Shown: positions 9,781-18,352, numbered from the stretch's first letter. The stretch is 33,748 nucleotides of DNA from Brevundimonas sp. (GCF_018608325.1 NZ_JABAZW010000155.1:1-33748); one strand, 5' to 3'. Program-made: numbers and translations. The notes: generated from the letters alone by a model not told the origin.

Positions 9781-10782
9781 TCAGAGTTGTAGTGAGTTGA
9801 GATCGGCGACGACCTTGAAGCCTGCGGCCGCGCATTGTTGAAGCACCTTGACGTTGTCGCTGACGATTAATCCGTGTTCGCTCAATATTGGCCAGCGCTG
9901 ATCAAATACGCCCTCTCGCAGTTGATCGATGGGCATGGTTCCAATGGAGTGATCCAAGGATGAGGCGTTAGGCATATCGAGAGCGAAAACCCTCCATCCG
10001 TTCTTGCGGCCGGCCACGATCCATTCGGCCGCAGCAGTGAAAGACGGGTCGATCAACAGAGTCGGTTTGCGCCTTTGCGTGAAAATTTCCGTCTGTGCGC
10101 GTTCAAAGTCGTCTGGAATGCCGATGTCTATGAAATAGGCGTCGTGTTCTATACCGCTCAATCTTCCGGCTCGTGCAAGAATAGGCAGGACATCTTGCTC
10201 AAGAGATCCGTTTTGCGGCAGGTGTTCTATGATTTCACGGCGAAACATGTAAACGCCGGCATTGATCAAACCAGGTCCGTTTTGCTCTGCTCTACCTCCA
10301 AACTCGCGGACGTGAGAGCCATTTAGGGCGATGGCTCCATATCGGCTGCGATCAGCTACAGAACGCAGGCTTAGCGCGCCAAGAATGTCAGGCGAGTTTT
10401 TGAGGCACTGGCCGAGATCGTGAATAGGAGCGTCAAACCAGGAGTCGCCATTCAGCAGATAGAATTGTTCATGTAACTGGTCGCGCCCATGCCAAAGGGC
10501 ACCGCCGGTTCCAGCGCGATCAGGTTCGATTGAAACCTGGATATCCAAGCTGGGCAGACTGTTTCTAACCTGATCGGCGAACTGGAGGATCTGGGCATTC
10601 TCGAAAGCGGCGAGCAATAGGAAGTCACGCACGCCTTGCGTTGCCAGTTCATCGATCAAAATCGATAGGAATGGCCGTCCCGCCACCGGGAGCAGCGGCT
10701 TGGGGGTTGATCGCGTCAGAGCGCCGAGACGGCTGCCGAGGCCGCCGCATAGGATGACCGCTTGGCGGGAGGGGGAGGTCAT
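9781..10782 (-). CDS. Sugar-phosphate nucleotidyltransferase (HddC/WcbM-like guanylyltransferase) with a ~97-aa HAD-like C-terminal extension
   Basis: QAVILCGGLGSRLGALTRSTPKPLLPVAGRPFL, LLNGDSWFDAPI, INAGVYMFRREI, YFIDIGIPDDFERAQ. The start is moved from the ORF-track 10845 to the ATG at 10780-10782 (MTSPSRQAVILCGG). Confidence 0.9.
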   Translation of the reverse strand: MTSPSRQAVILCGGLGSRLGALTRSTPKPLLPVAGRPFLSILIDELATQGVRDFLLLAAFENAQILQFADQVRNSLPSLDIQVSIEPDRAGTGGALWHGRDQLHEQFYLLNGDSWFDAPIHDLGQCLKNSPDILGALSLRSVADRSRYGAIALNGSHVREFGGRAEQNGPGLINAGVYMFRREIIEHLPQNGSLEQDVLPILARAGRLSGIEHDAYFIDIGIPDDFERAQTEIFTQRRKPTLLIDPSFTAAAEWIVAGRKNGWRVFALDMPNASSLDHSIGTMPIDQLREGVFDQRWPILSEHGLIVSDNVKVLQQCAAAGFKVVADLNSLQL

Positions 10783-10793
10783 GAAGAATTCGC

Positions 10794-11846
10794 CTAAGCG
10801 CCTAGAGAGCGCCACGACAAGGCGCCTTCCTTCGTGAATTTGCACGGAAGCAGCCTGCCGTCCTGACGCTCGAGAACATCAACAACACGTTGCCGACGTT
10901 CAGGGGGGCAAAGTATCATCAGAAAGCCCCCGCCCCCGGCGCCGGAAACCTTGCCTGCTACAGCGCCCTGCGTCAGTGCAAGTTCAAGAATACGTTCGAT
11001 TTCAGTGTTGCTGATGGCGGAAGACGTCGCCTTTTTGGCCTCCCAGCCTCGTCTCAAGGTGGCGGCAATGCGGTCAAAATCGCTGGTCAGCAGCGCTTCT
11101 TTCATATCAAGCGCCTCCTGCTTTAGCTGCTGCATCGCCGAAAGAGATTTCTGATCAGCAATCTTCACCTTTTCGCGTTGTGTTTCGATTATCTGCGCCG
11201 ATGATCTTGATTGGCCAGTATAATAGAGAACTAAAGACGCCTCGAGTTCCCGAATCACGCCTGTTGGGAGGCGTAATGGGTTGACGATAACGCGGTCCTG
11301 GTCGTGAAATTCCATGAAGTTGAAGCCACCAAAGGCGGCTGCGTACTGATCTTGTTTGCCGCCAGAAAGCTTGAGGTCTTCTCTTTCTATGCTGAATGCC
11401 AGTCGCGCTAGATCATACTCCCCCAAAGGAAGGGCTAGATGCGCCCTGAATGCTTCAAGCAAGGCGACAACAAGGGCTGATGATCCGCCCATGCCTGAAC
11501 CGCTAGGTACGTCTACCGTGGTTCGAACCGTGACCGGGATCGGGTGGCCGCCGTTGAAGTCGCGTACAACGCGGTTGTAGACGCCTCTGTGCAGCAAGGT
11601 CGTGGAATCAATGGGTAACTGTTCTGTCGCCCGATGAGTAAAGGACTCGTTTTGTTCAAGCGCCTCGAACAAGACTTGGTCGTCGTTACGCGGGGTCAGA
11701 TGGGCATATGCATAGAGGGCGACGGTCGCATTCATTATGAAGCCGCCATGGGTATCGCAGAATGGCGACAGATCTGTTCCGCCCCCAGCAAAACCAAGTC
11801 TTAGAGGTGCGCGAGCGCGAAGTGGTGCGTTGTTCGGCTTGATCAT
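10794..11846 (-). CDS. GHMP-family sugar kinase, D-glycero-alpha-D-manno-heptose-7-phosphate kinase-like (HddA/WcbL-like)
   Basis: RARAPLRLGFAGGGTDLSPFCDTHGGFIMNATV, TVDVPSGSGMGGSSALVVALLEAF (GHMP ATP-binding motif), LSGGKQDQYAAAFGGFNFMEF, KVSGAGGGGFLMILCPPERR. Confidence 0.9.
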   Translation of the reverse strand: MIKPNNAPLRARAPLRLGFAGGGTDLSPFCDTHGGFIMNATVALYAYAHLTPRNDDQVLFEALEQNESFTHRATEQLPIDSTTLLHRGVYNRVVRDFNGGHPIPVTVRTTVDVPSGSGMGGSSALVVALLEAFRAHLALPLGEYDLARLAFSIEREDLKLSGGKQDQYAAAFGGFNFMEFHDQDRVIVNPLRLPTGVIRELEASLVLYYTGQSRSSAQIIETQREKVKIADQKSLSAMQQLKQEALDMKEALLTSDFDRIAATLRRGWEAKKATSSAISNTEIERILELALTQGAVAGKVSGAGGGGFLMILCPPERRQRVVDVLERQDGRLLPCKFTKEGALSWRSLGA

Positions 11847-11878
11847 AATCTCTCTAAGGGCTTTGAATGAAGTTCGAA

Positions 11879-12781
11879 TTAATCGTAGCCTTCAACAAGA
11901 TGCGATTTCGATGGGGGGATTGAATCGTACACTTGGTAGAATGCTTCAACTAATCTCATGCTTGAATAAATCTGCCTTTCATTTCCGGAAACCCATTCAT
12001 TGGCGAGTGATCGTTGCAGGTTTTTACCTTTGAATGTGATTGGCTCGCGCGCTTTCATACCGTAAGTGCTTGATACATAAGGTAAGGTTGGTAGTTCTAT
12101 CTCATTCAGCGTGTAGGGAAAGTTTTCAAGGTTATGATTTTCTATGTCCTTTATCGGAATCTCAATATTTGATGACTTCATCATGCGCTTTAGCGTCTCG
12201 AAAAGAACTGAATTTTTCGGATGATTCATAGAATAAAATAAAGATTCGGTCTTAAATCTTTCTTCTATGAAGTCTGATATTGTAATGTCGCAAACCCTTT
12301 CTCTGGTCTTGAGTCTAGAAAGTGACTCTTCTGCTGGTAGGGTAATGCCGTTCGATGGTTCTGCTTTTGATGTGAAGATGCGGTGTGCTTCTAGTGTCGT
12401 CTTTCCAGAGCGCCAGGAATTTTCGATTTGATCGAAATGATAATCGCTAATGGGGCCTGTAACTTTCGTCCCATTTTCGGAGTACATATAGCGAATGCCG
12501 GGAAAATATCCGTCAAAATATATGTTGGGCCATATCAAATGCCGCCCGGAAGCCAGTTTTTGCAACTGACTGGGCCTAATATATTCGGCACCATGATCCT
12601 CGGATACACGTTGTGCAAATATGAAATCTGCGGAAAGTATATCCTCTTTTGTTTTTTCGGACAAGAATGCGGGTATGTCATATACTGGAGGGGCTATAAT
12701 GACGTCTATTTTTGCCCCCAAAAAATGGACGAGCTGCGTTAGAGCAGAGGCCTGGCAATTTCCGGTGAATACAATTTTCAT
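11879..12781 (-). CDS. WcbI-family polysaccharide-biosynthesis protein (putative acyl/acetyltransferase)
   Basis: N-terminal MKIVFTGNCQASALTQLVHFLG (GNCQ signature), ...FIFAQRVSEDHGAEYIRPSQL..., WPNIYFDGYFPGIRYM. Noticeably AT-rich relative to neighbours. Confidence 0.82.
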   Translation of the reverse strand: MKIVFTGNCQASALTQLVHFLGAKIDVIIAPPVYDIPAFLSEKTKEDILSADFIFAQRVSEDHGAEYIRPSQLQKLASGRHLIWPNIYFDGYFPGIRYMYSENGTKVTGPISDYHFDQIENSWRSGKTTLEAHRIFTSKAEPSNGITLPAEESLSRLKTRERVCDITISDFIEERFKTESLFYSMNHPKNSVLFETLKRMMKSSNIEIPIKDIENHNLENFPYTLNEIELPTLPYVSSTYGMKAREPITFKGKNLQRSLANEWVSGNERQIYSSMRLVEAFYQVYDSIPPSKSHLVEGYD

Positions 12782-13402
12782 TTATATATTCTTGATCGCT
12801 ATTCCGCATTGACCATTGTGGAAATGAAAAGAGTTGTAAATTTCCAAATCCTTGTAGCCAAGATTTTCCAGTCTTTCTGGACTTATGATCTGGATATGCC
12901 CGTCGCTGGCAGGTGAGCGCTCGTTGATAGGGCAGGCTAGGACGACGTAGCGGCGCGCGATGCGTTCGAGTTGCGCGATAAAGGGCTCGATTTCGGGGAG
13001 ATGTTCGATCGTGTGGCTGCAAATCACTAGGTCGTAGCTGTTCTCCGAAAGGTTGAATATGTCTTCGCAAATTGCGCTTATGTCCTTGAATTCGTGACTA
13101 ACGATTTTTTCCAAAGTCGGATCGAGGTCAAGTCCGACGACGGGGTCGAATTTCAGCCTTGTAAATGCACCTGGGTGGTGCAACAGGCGTAGTAAGGCGG
13201 TTCCAGCGCCCGTCCGCGACCCTACATCTAAAAGGCTGAGAGTCTCGGGCCCCGTCACGCGTCGAGCGATGAAGTGGGAGATGTCGCCATAGAAGTGCAG
13301 GGACTGGCTATCGCACCTGAGCCGTAAGAGGTGTTCTGCGTCGACGTCATGCGGGAGCGGGTCGAAAATGCTGGCGACAGTCGGAAGCATCGCAGGCTCC
13401 AT
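12782..13402 (-). CDS. Class I SAM-dependent methyltransferase
   Basis: LSLLDVGSRTGAGTALLRLL (motif I), VVGLDLDPTLEK, YDLVICSHTIEHLPEIEPFIAQLERIARRYVVLACPINE. Confidence 0.88.
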   Translation of the reverse strand: MEPAMLPTVASIFDPLPHDVDAEHLLRLRCDSQSLHFYGDISHFIARRVTGPETLSLLDVGSRTGAGTALLRLLHHPGAFTRLKFDPVVGLDLDPTLEKIVSHEFKDISAICEDIFNLSENSYDLVICSHTIEHLPEIEPFIAQLERIARRYVVLACPINERSPASDGHIQIISPERLENLGYKDLEIYNSFHFHNGQCGIAIKNI

Positions 13403-13551
13403 AATTTAATACGGTTGACTACTTACGTTGGGGGGCGTTTGGGTGTCGAGAAGAAAAGTGCTCGAAAGCAGGATTTCCGTGGTGGTCAGTCACCTTCGTA
13501 TCTTATCGTGGACTTGCCGGATAGGTTTTGTCCGTAAAGTTTGAGAACGAC
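13403..13551. promoter_or_regulatory. Divergent intergenic region at the centre of the glycan locus
   Basis: The only sizeable gap between the leftward (13402 to 4817) and rightward (13552 to 19077) gene runs. AT-rich patch ataatttaatacggttgac next to the leftward start. No promoter element assigned with confidence. Confidence 0.4.
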
Positions 13552-14802
13552 ATGTCTACAGTGGAGCTTGTTTCCCCTATCCCGCCAATAATGACGGGGA
13601 CGGCATCCTACATGCGGTTGATCGCTCAGAAGATCGGAGCGGTTTCAGCGGCGATCGGGGGGGTGCGCGTGGTTACGGATGGGGATGCATGGGCTCGTGA
13701 TGGGCTCGGAGGTGAAATGCCTCGTGAATTTCATGGCCTTGACGTCGTTTCGTGGCGGGAGGTCGATGAGAATCCAGGTCACGAAGTGACGCGAGTATAT
13801 TTTTTGGCTAACAACGACAAGCATGTCTTCGTCCACAAAATGCTGGCTCAGCAGTCAGCTGCCTCTGAGGGGCGTGTTGTCGCGGTGCTGCATGATCCGT
13901 CGATGTTCATGGTGCACCGGCATATGGAACGATTTGATGGGGCGTTTTCTTTTTCGGATTTGATCGAGGCGGGGAGAAGTCAGCTTGGGCGTGCGAGCGA
14001 AAGGTTGATGGTCGCTCGAATCAATGAATGGCTGCCGCAGGCCTTCGACTTTGGCGTGCACTGCATGGGGCCGACGTTGAGGAAATGCGACGAGTTATGG
14101 GCGCATAGCTTGTATGGTGCCAATCGGGTGCGTTTTGAGAACGACTTTTCCGGCGCGCGATGCCGCACTGTGCGTATATGTGCGCATCCTACGGCCGATG
14201 TCTTAGGAAATGACCATCAGCACCGGAAGAATGGGGACGATTTTAATATCGGTGTCTTTGGCTGGGTGACGCCTCCCAAGCGCGTGGATAGCGTTCTGCG
14301 AGCATTGGCGCTCGCTCTGGATCGAATGGATGCGGTCACCCGAAGTCGTGTGCGCCTGAGGATTGTCGGCCGTCGACCTCCTAAGTCTGATTATGATCCG
14401 GAGAAACTAGTTTCGCAGTTGAGCATTGGCAGCGCGGTCGAGTTTATCGACTACCCATCGACTGAGCTTTTTGAGCAACTCATTGCTCGGAGCGATTTGA
14501 TCTTCAATCTGCGTTATCCATCATGTGGGGAGAGCAGCGGCACTCTAGCGTCAGCAGAACATCTGGGGGTGCGCATTGTCGCTAGCCGTTATCAGGCGTT
14601 TCGTGAGGCGGTAGGTGTTTGGCGCTTTATCAGCGTCGCGCAACCCTATGAGGTCTGGGAGGCGGCCGACGCCATTGTTGAGGCCGTGTCGGATGTGTCG
14701 AGGGGCCGGCGTGGGGCTCTCGCTCCTCCGTCTTCCGGCGTGGCGCCCATAGACAAGTTATTGTTGAACGAAATTCTGAGGAGCAAGGTTGGGTTGCAAT
14801 GA
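13552..14802 (+). CDS. Glycosyltransferase, GT4-like
   Basis: STVELVSPIPPIMTGTASYMRLIAQKIG..., NIGVFGWVTPPKRVDSVLRALALAL, LIFNLRYPSCGESSGTLASAEHLGVRIVASRYQAFREAVG. ATG at 13552 preferred over the TTG at 13528 used in the ORF track. Confidence 0.9.
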   Translation: MSTVELVSPIPPIMTGTASYMRLIAQKIGAVSAAIGGVRVVTDGDAWARDGLGGEMPREFHGLDVVSWREVDENPGHEVTRVYFLANNDKHVFVHKMLAQQSAASEGRVVAVLHDPSMFMVHRHMERFDGAFSFSDLIEAGRSQLGRASERLMVARINEWLPQAFDFGVHCMGPTLRKCDELWAHSLYGANRVRFENDFSGARCRTVRICAHPTADVLGNDHQHRKNGDDFNIGVFGWVTPPKRVDSVLRALALALDRMDAVTRSRVRLRIVGRRPPKSDYDPEKLVSQLSIGSAVEFIDYPSTELFEQLIARSDLIFNLRYPSCGESSGTLASAEHLGVRIVASRYQAFREAVGVWRFISVAQPYEVWEAADAIVEAVSDVSRGRRGALAPPSSGVAPIDKLLLNEILRSKVGLQ

Positions 14803-15617
14803 GAGCGGCGAGGCGAAACATCCGGCGTGTCATGAAGGCGGTAAGGCGTAGATTTCGGCGGCTGCGCGGCGGAGAGATGGCTGCGAGGTTGAAGGACTTG
14901 GAGAGCGCACAGGCTTCGAACAGCCTAGAACTCGCTCAGTTGCGAGCCGATCTGCAAATGACGTCTGTTCGCCAGCAGGCGCTGGTAGACTATTATGAAA
15001 CGCGTATTGATAGAATATACGCACGCCTATCTTCAGACCTGGCGAGCGGATCCGCTGTATCATTAGTTGTCGAGGTGGATGGTGACGCGGATGAGCGTTT
15101 AGAGGATGGGTTCCGAAAGGTCTTTCGCCTGCGCGATGATTACGCCTCTATATCTGTGGATAGGGTGCTGAGTGACCGTCTTCAGATCGGGCGAATTGAG
15201 GCTCCCCTTACACTCCAGGGATTTCGTTTGAACCGCAGCATCGCGCGTGAATTGGGGGATCGCGTGTTGGTGTCGGGTGTGGATGAAGGGCGTTCGCCGA
15301 CTGCGTTGTATGGGCCGTACAAAAAATTGGGACCTGGTCGTTATAAGGTCTTGCTTAGAATGAAATTCCTGGCCGGAAAGTACAAGAAGAATGACCGGGG
15401 GATTTTGTTCGATATTTTTTGCCCGGTATTGAACAAGGTGATTGCATCAGGGGCGGCTGTCGCCTCAGTCGGTGCTGATGAAGAAAAAAACATATCTCTT
15501 GAAATTGACTGGTCGCCTTTGAATTCCAATTCTGAATTAGAGCTTCGAGTTCATCAAAGATCTGTCCGAAGTGTTGAGTTGTTGGGATTTGAAATCCGCG
15601 TTGGTGATGACGGATGA
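14799..15617 (+). CDS. Hypothetical protein: basic N-terminus, coiled-coil segment, C-terminal beta-sandwich-like domain
   Basis: ATGA overlap with the upstream GT and 4-bp overlap with the downstream GT support translation. MAARLKDLESAQASNSLELAQLRADLQ reads as coiled coil; YGPYKKLGPGRYKVLLRMKFLAGK as a beta-sandwich motif. Confidence 0.75.
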   Translation: MRAARRNIRRVMKAVRRRFRRLRGGEMAARLKDLESAQASNSLELAQLRADLQMTSVRQQALVDYYETRIDRIYARLSSDLASGSAVSLVVEVDGDADERLEDGFRKVFRLRDDYASISVDRVLSDRLQIGRIEAPLTLQGFRLNRSIARELGDRVLVSGVDEGRSPTALYGPYKKLGPGRYKVLLRMKFLAGKYKKNDRGILFDIFCPVLNKVIASGAAVASVGADEEKNISLEIDWSPLNSNSELELRVHQRSVRSVELLGFEIRVGDDG

Positions 15618-18352
15618 ATAATCGTAAGCCTAGATTTGTATTAATCGATCCCAGTTTTGATGGCACCAAGGGGGATAAGTGGCAGTACGCGGTTGCATTT
15701 GCGCAGTCGGCGCAAGCAGCAGGTTATGACTTCCACCTTGTTTCCAATGAGGCTTCACCAAGCATATCCGGAGAGCTGTCGGGCATTTGGGAGCATCGAC
15801 TGTTCCGGTATGCCTTCTATGAGCATGACAAAATTGTCTCGCGACATGATCGAAGTCCGGAGCATCTGCGCGAAAAAGGAAGGGTGGCTCGTTTCGCTCG
15901 GTTGGTGGCCAGCAGGGAAAAGGCTGTAGGCAAGGCTTGGGAGAGCGATGATCGCGGCGGCGTTGAGCTTGGAGAACGTCGTCTGCGTTCGATAAAGCGT
16001 GAAGCTGCGCGGTGTGCTGCGGAACGTGAGGTGCGTGCAGCGCAACTTCAGACGCTTCCGTTTAATCGTGACGATTATGCTGAGGCTTTGAGTAAGGCTC
16101 TTGTAGATCTTAAATTAGATAAGGGCGATTGCCTGTTCTTTCATACCGTCACCCCCGCAATGATGGAGAGTTTATCTGAAGTTAGTTTGAAGTTGGGAAT
16201 TGATTCGACTATAAATGTTGATGCTTACTTCCTTTTCCATTTTGGTGCTGAAGCCACTGACGCCAGAACTTTCTTGGATAGGTATCATTCATATTCTCAT
16301 TTTGGCAGCCTGGTTGATAGATTGAGGTCGGGTTCGCCTTTTAGACGTCAGTATTATTTGACGACGTGCTCGGAACTTTCAGAAGAATGTGAAGGCCTAT
16401 TTGGTCTTCCGTTTGGAAAATTTGATGGCTTGGTCAATCTTGACGCTATTTTTCGTGCGTTGAAGGGTGAACGAAATGAACAACGTATGCGCCGGCAGCG
16501 GCAAGGACAGGCCCTGGCGGAGCGACAGATGCGCGTCGGGGTCCGCGCGTCTGACCTGACCGTAGAGGGACTAAAGGCCCTAAAACAGAGTGTGAAGTTT
16601 TTTAAGGCGAGGGGCGAGCCGCTTGACCTGCGGGTTATGTATCACGCTGGTTCGCTACCCCTGTTGCGTAACGCGGCAGCTTTTCTTGGCAATGACGTTC
16701 GGTTTGTGAATACCGACGAAAACGATCAGTACATATCAGAGCTGGCTAATAGTGACGTCGTTATCTTGCCTTATATCGCCGAGCGCTATGAAAAGCGAGT
16801 AAGCGCTGTTTTGCATGATTGTTCTGTTTTGGGGGTGGCGTGCATTGTTCCTGATGGAACAACCTTGGCTAAATCAGAAAATTATGCGGACATTGCGGTA
16901 TATTCGGACTTGACGGAATTGCCGGGTTTGCTGCTCAGGCTTTGGCGCTCACAAACAGATGAAGCACAAGAAAAATCTCGGGATGCGAAGCTTGAACGCG
17001 CGCGTGCTCTTTATGCGTCTGATGTGGTGACGCGCTTGCTGGGCGCGATGCCGAAGCCGTCTTTGGAGGTGATGCGTGTCGGTCCTAAGGCCGTGGTGAT
17101 CATGCCGGCTTGGGGGCGTTGTGGAAGTTCCTTCGCGATGGAGGCGCAGGTTCGGTATCTGTTAAGTGCAGGTTTCTTCGTTGTTCAAATATTTGTTCAT
17201 GATAAGCCAGAAAGGCCTCAGGATGTAATTTCATATTTTTGGTCTATTCTAAATCAAAATTCACAATTCACACGCGGTAATGTTCAGCGTGTTGTTTTCG
17301 CGACGATTGAATCCGTGGACCGTCTGGAGAATTCGGACGAATATTTGACGGCTTCCACTTTCGAGCAATTTCAGCAACGAATTGCTGCGGCAGAAATCTA
17401 TGACGCTGATGTTGAAGCCTTTTGCCGTCAGGCGCAGTTGACAGTTGTGAACCACATCTTCCACAGCGGCTTTGCTCATCGTTGGTGCAAAGGTGCGATG
17501 ATTCTGGAAACACACGACATTCAATCCTATCAGATGGTGAATTGGCCTTTACGTAACGCAGGCACAGATCAGCCTGCGACGCTTGGCGATTTGCTTGGTG
17601 ACGAGATGGCAGAAGTGTCCCGGTACGATCACGTTATAAACGTGGCGCCGGAAGAGCACGCGGTCTTGTCTCTGGCGGCTAAGTCATCGACGCTGATCAT
17701 CCCTTACGTACCAAAAAACGAAATGAATTCGTCGATATTCACTGTTGAGCAGATGGCGGCTGAGAACGGCTGGGGTGAATGGTACAAAGACATGAAGCGG
17801 ATACCTTTGCTGCTGGTGGGAGACGCTCATGCCGCTAATCTGGAGGCAGGCGAATGGTTTATCACTGAGGTGTTCCGCCCCTATCTTCAACCGAAAGGCA
17901 TAATTCTGTCTGTCGTTGGTAAGCTGGCGCACGCGCTTTTTGCTAAGTTTGAAGGTGAACCCTATGTTCTGTTCACTGGTTATGTTCATGATTTGACGAC
18001 CCTGCGCGCACTTAGTGATGTTTGCGTCCTGCCCGATCAACGAGGGACGGGTATTTCAATTAAGGCGCTTGAGGCTTTTGCTGAAGGCGCTGCAGTCGTT
18101 GCCACGAATGTCGCTCTGCGAGGTTTGGGGGAACCGGTACAGAACATGCCGCGCTTTGATGAACCTGAGGCCTTTGCTCGAGAAGTGTTGCGCTTATTGG
18201 AGGATGGTGAAGCGCGCGAGGCATCTCGCGTCCAAGCGCTCGCGGTCTATGAGGCTGTGTCAGGCCTTGCGCGATTCGAGCGGCATTGGGATGCGATATT
18301 GTCCGAGTTGAACAGCATCAATGGAGGCCAGAAAGACGGAGGGAGGCGATGA
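15614..18352 (+). CDS. Tandem-domain glycosyltransferase (912 aa, two GT-B-like modules)
   Basis: Module 1: FVLIDPSFDGTKGDKWQYAVAFAQSAQAAGYDFHLVS ... SDVVILPYIAERYEKRVSAVLHDCSVLGVACIVPDG. Module 2: AVVIMPAWGRCGSSFAMEAQVRYLLSAGFFVVQIFVHD ... LETHDIQSYQM ... RGTGISIKALEAFAEGAAVVATNVALRGL. Confidence 0.85.
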   Translation: MNNRKPRFVLIDPSFDGTKGDKWQYAVAFAQSAQAAGYDFHLVSNEASPSISGELSGIWEHRLFRYAFYEHDKIVSRHDRSPEHLREKGRVARFARLVASREKAVGKAWESDDRGGVELGERRLRSIKREAARCAAEREVRAAQLQTLPFNRDDYAEALSKALVDLKLDKGDCLFFHTVTPAMMESLSEVSLKLGIDSTINVDAYFLFHFGAEATDARTFLDRYHSYSHFGSLVDRLRSGSPFRRQYYLTTCSELSEECEGLFGLPFGKFDGLVNLDAIFRALKGERNEQRMRRQRQGQALAERQMRVGVRASDLTVEGLKALKQSVKFFKARGEPLDLRVMYHAGSLPLLRNAAAFLGNDVRFVNTDENDQYISELANSDVVILPYIAERYEKRVSAVLHDCSVLGVACIVPDGTTLAKSENYADIAVYSDLTELPGLLLRLWRSQTDEAQEKSRDAKLERARALYASDVVTRLLGAMPKPSLEVMRVGPKAVVIMPAWGRCGSSFAMEAQVRYLLSAGFFVVQIFVHDKPERPQDVISYFWSILNQNSQFTRGNVQRVVFATIESVDRLENSDEYLTASTFEQFQQRIAAAEIYDADVEAFCRQAQLTVVNHIFHSGFAHRWCKGAMILETHDIQSYQMVNWPLRNAGTDQPATLGDLLGDEMAEVSRYDHVINVAPEEHAVLSLAAKSSTLIIPYVPKNEMNSSIFTVEQMAAENGWGEWYKDMKRIPLLLVGDAHAANLEAGEWFITEVFRPYLQPKGIILSVVGKLAHALFAKFEGEPYVLFTGYVHDLTTLRALSDVCVLPDQRGTGISIKALEAFAEGAAVVATNVALRGLGEPVQNMPRFDEPEAFAREVLRLLEDGEAREASRVQALAVYEAVSGLARFERHWDAILSELNSINGGQKDGGRR

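Noticed and set aside
11879-12781. Plus-strand ORFs 12040-12231, 12428-12742 and 12621-12812 as small genes
   Set aside because: They overlap the WcbI-type CDS antisense, have no plausible ribosome-binding context and no recognisable domains.
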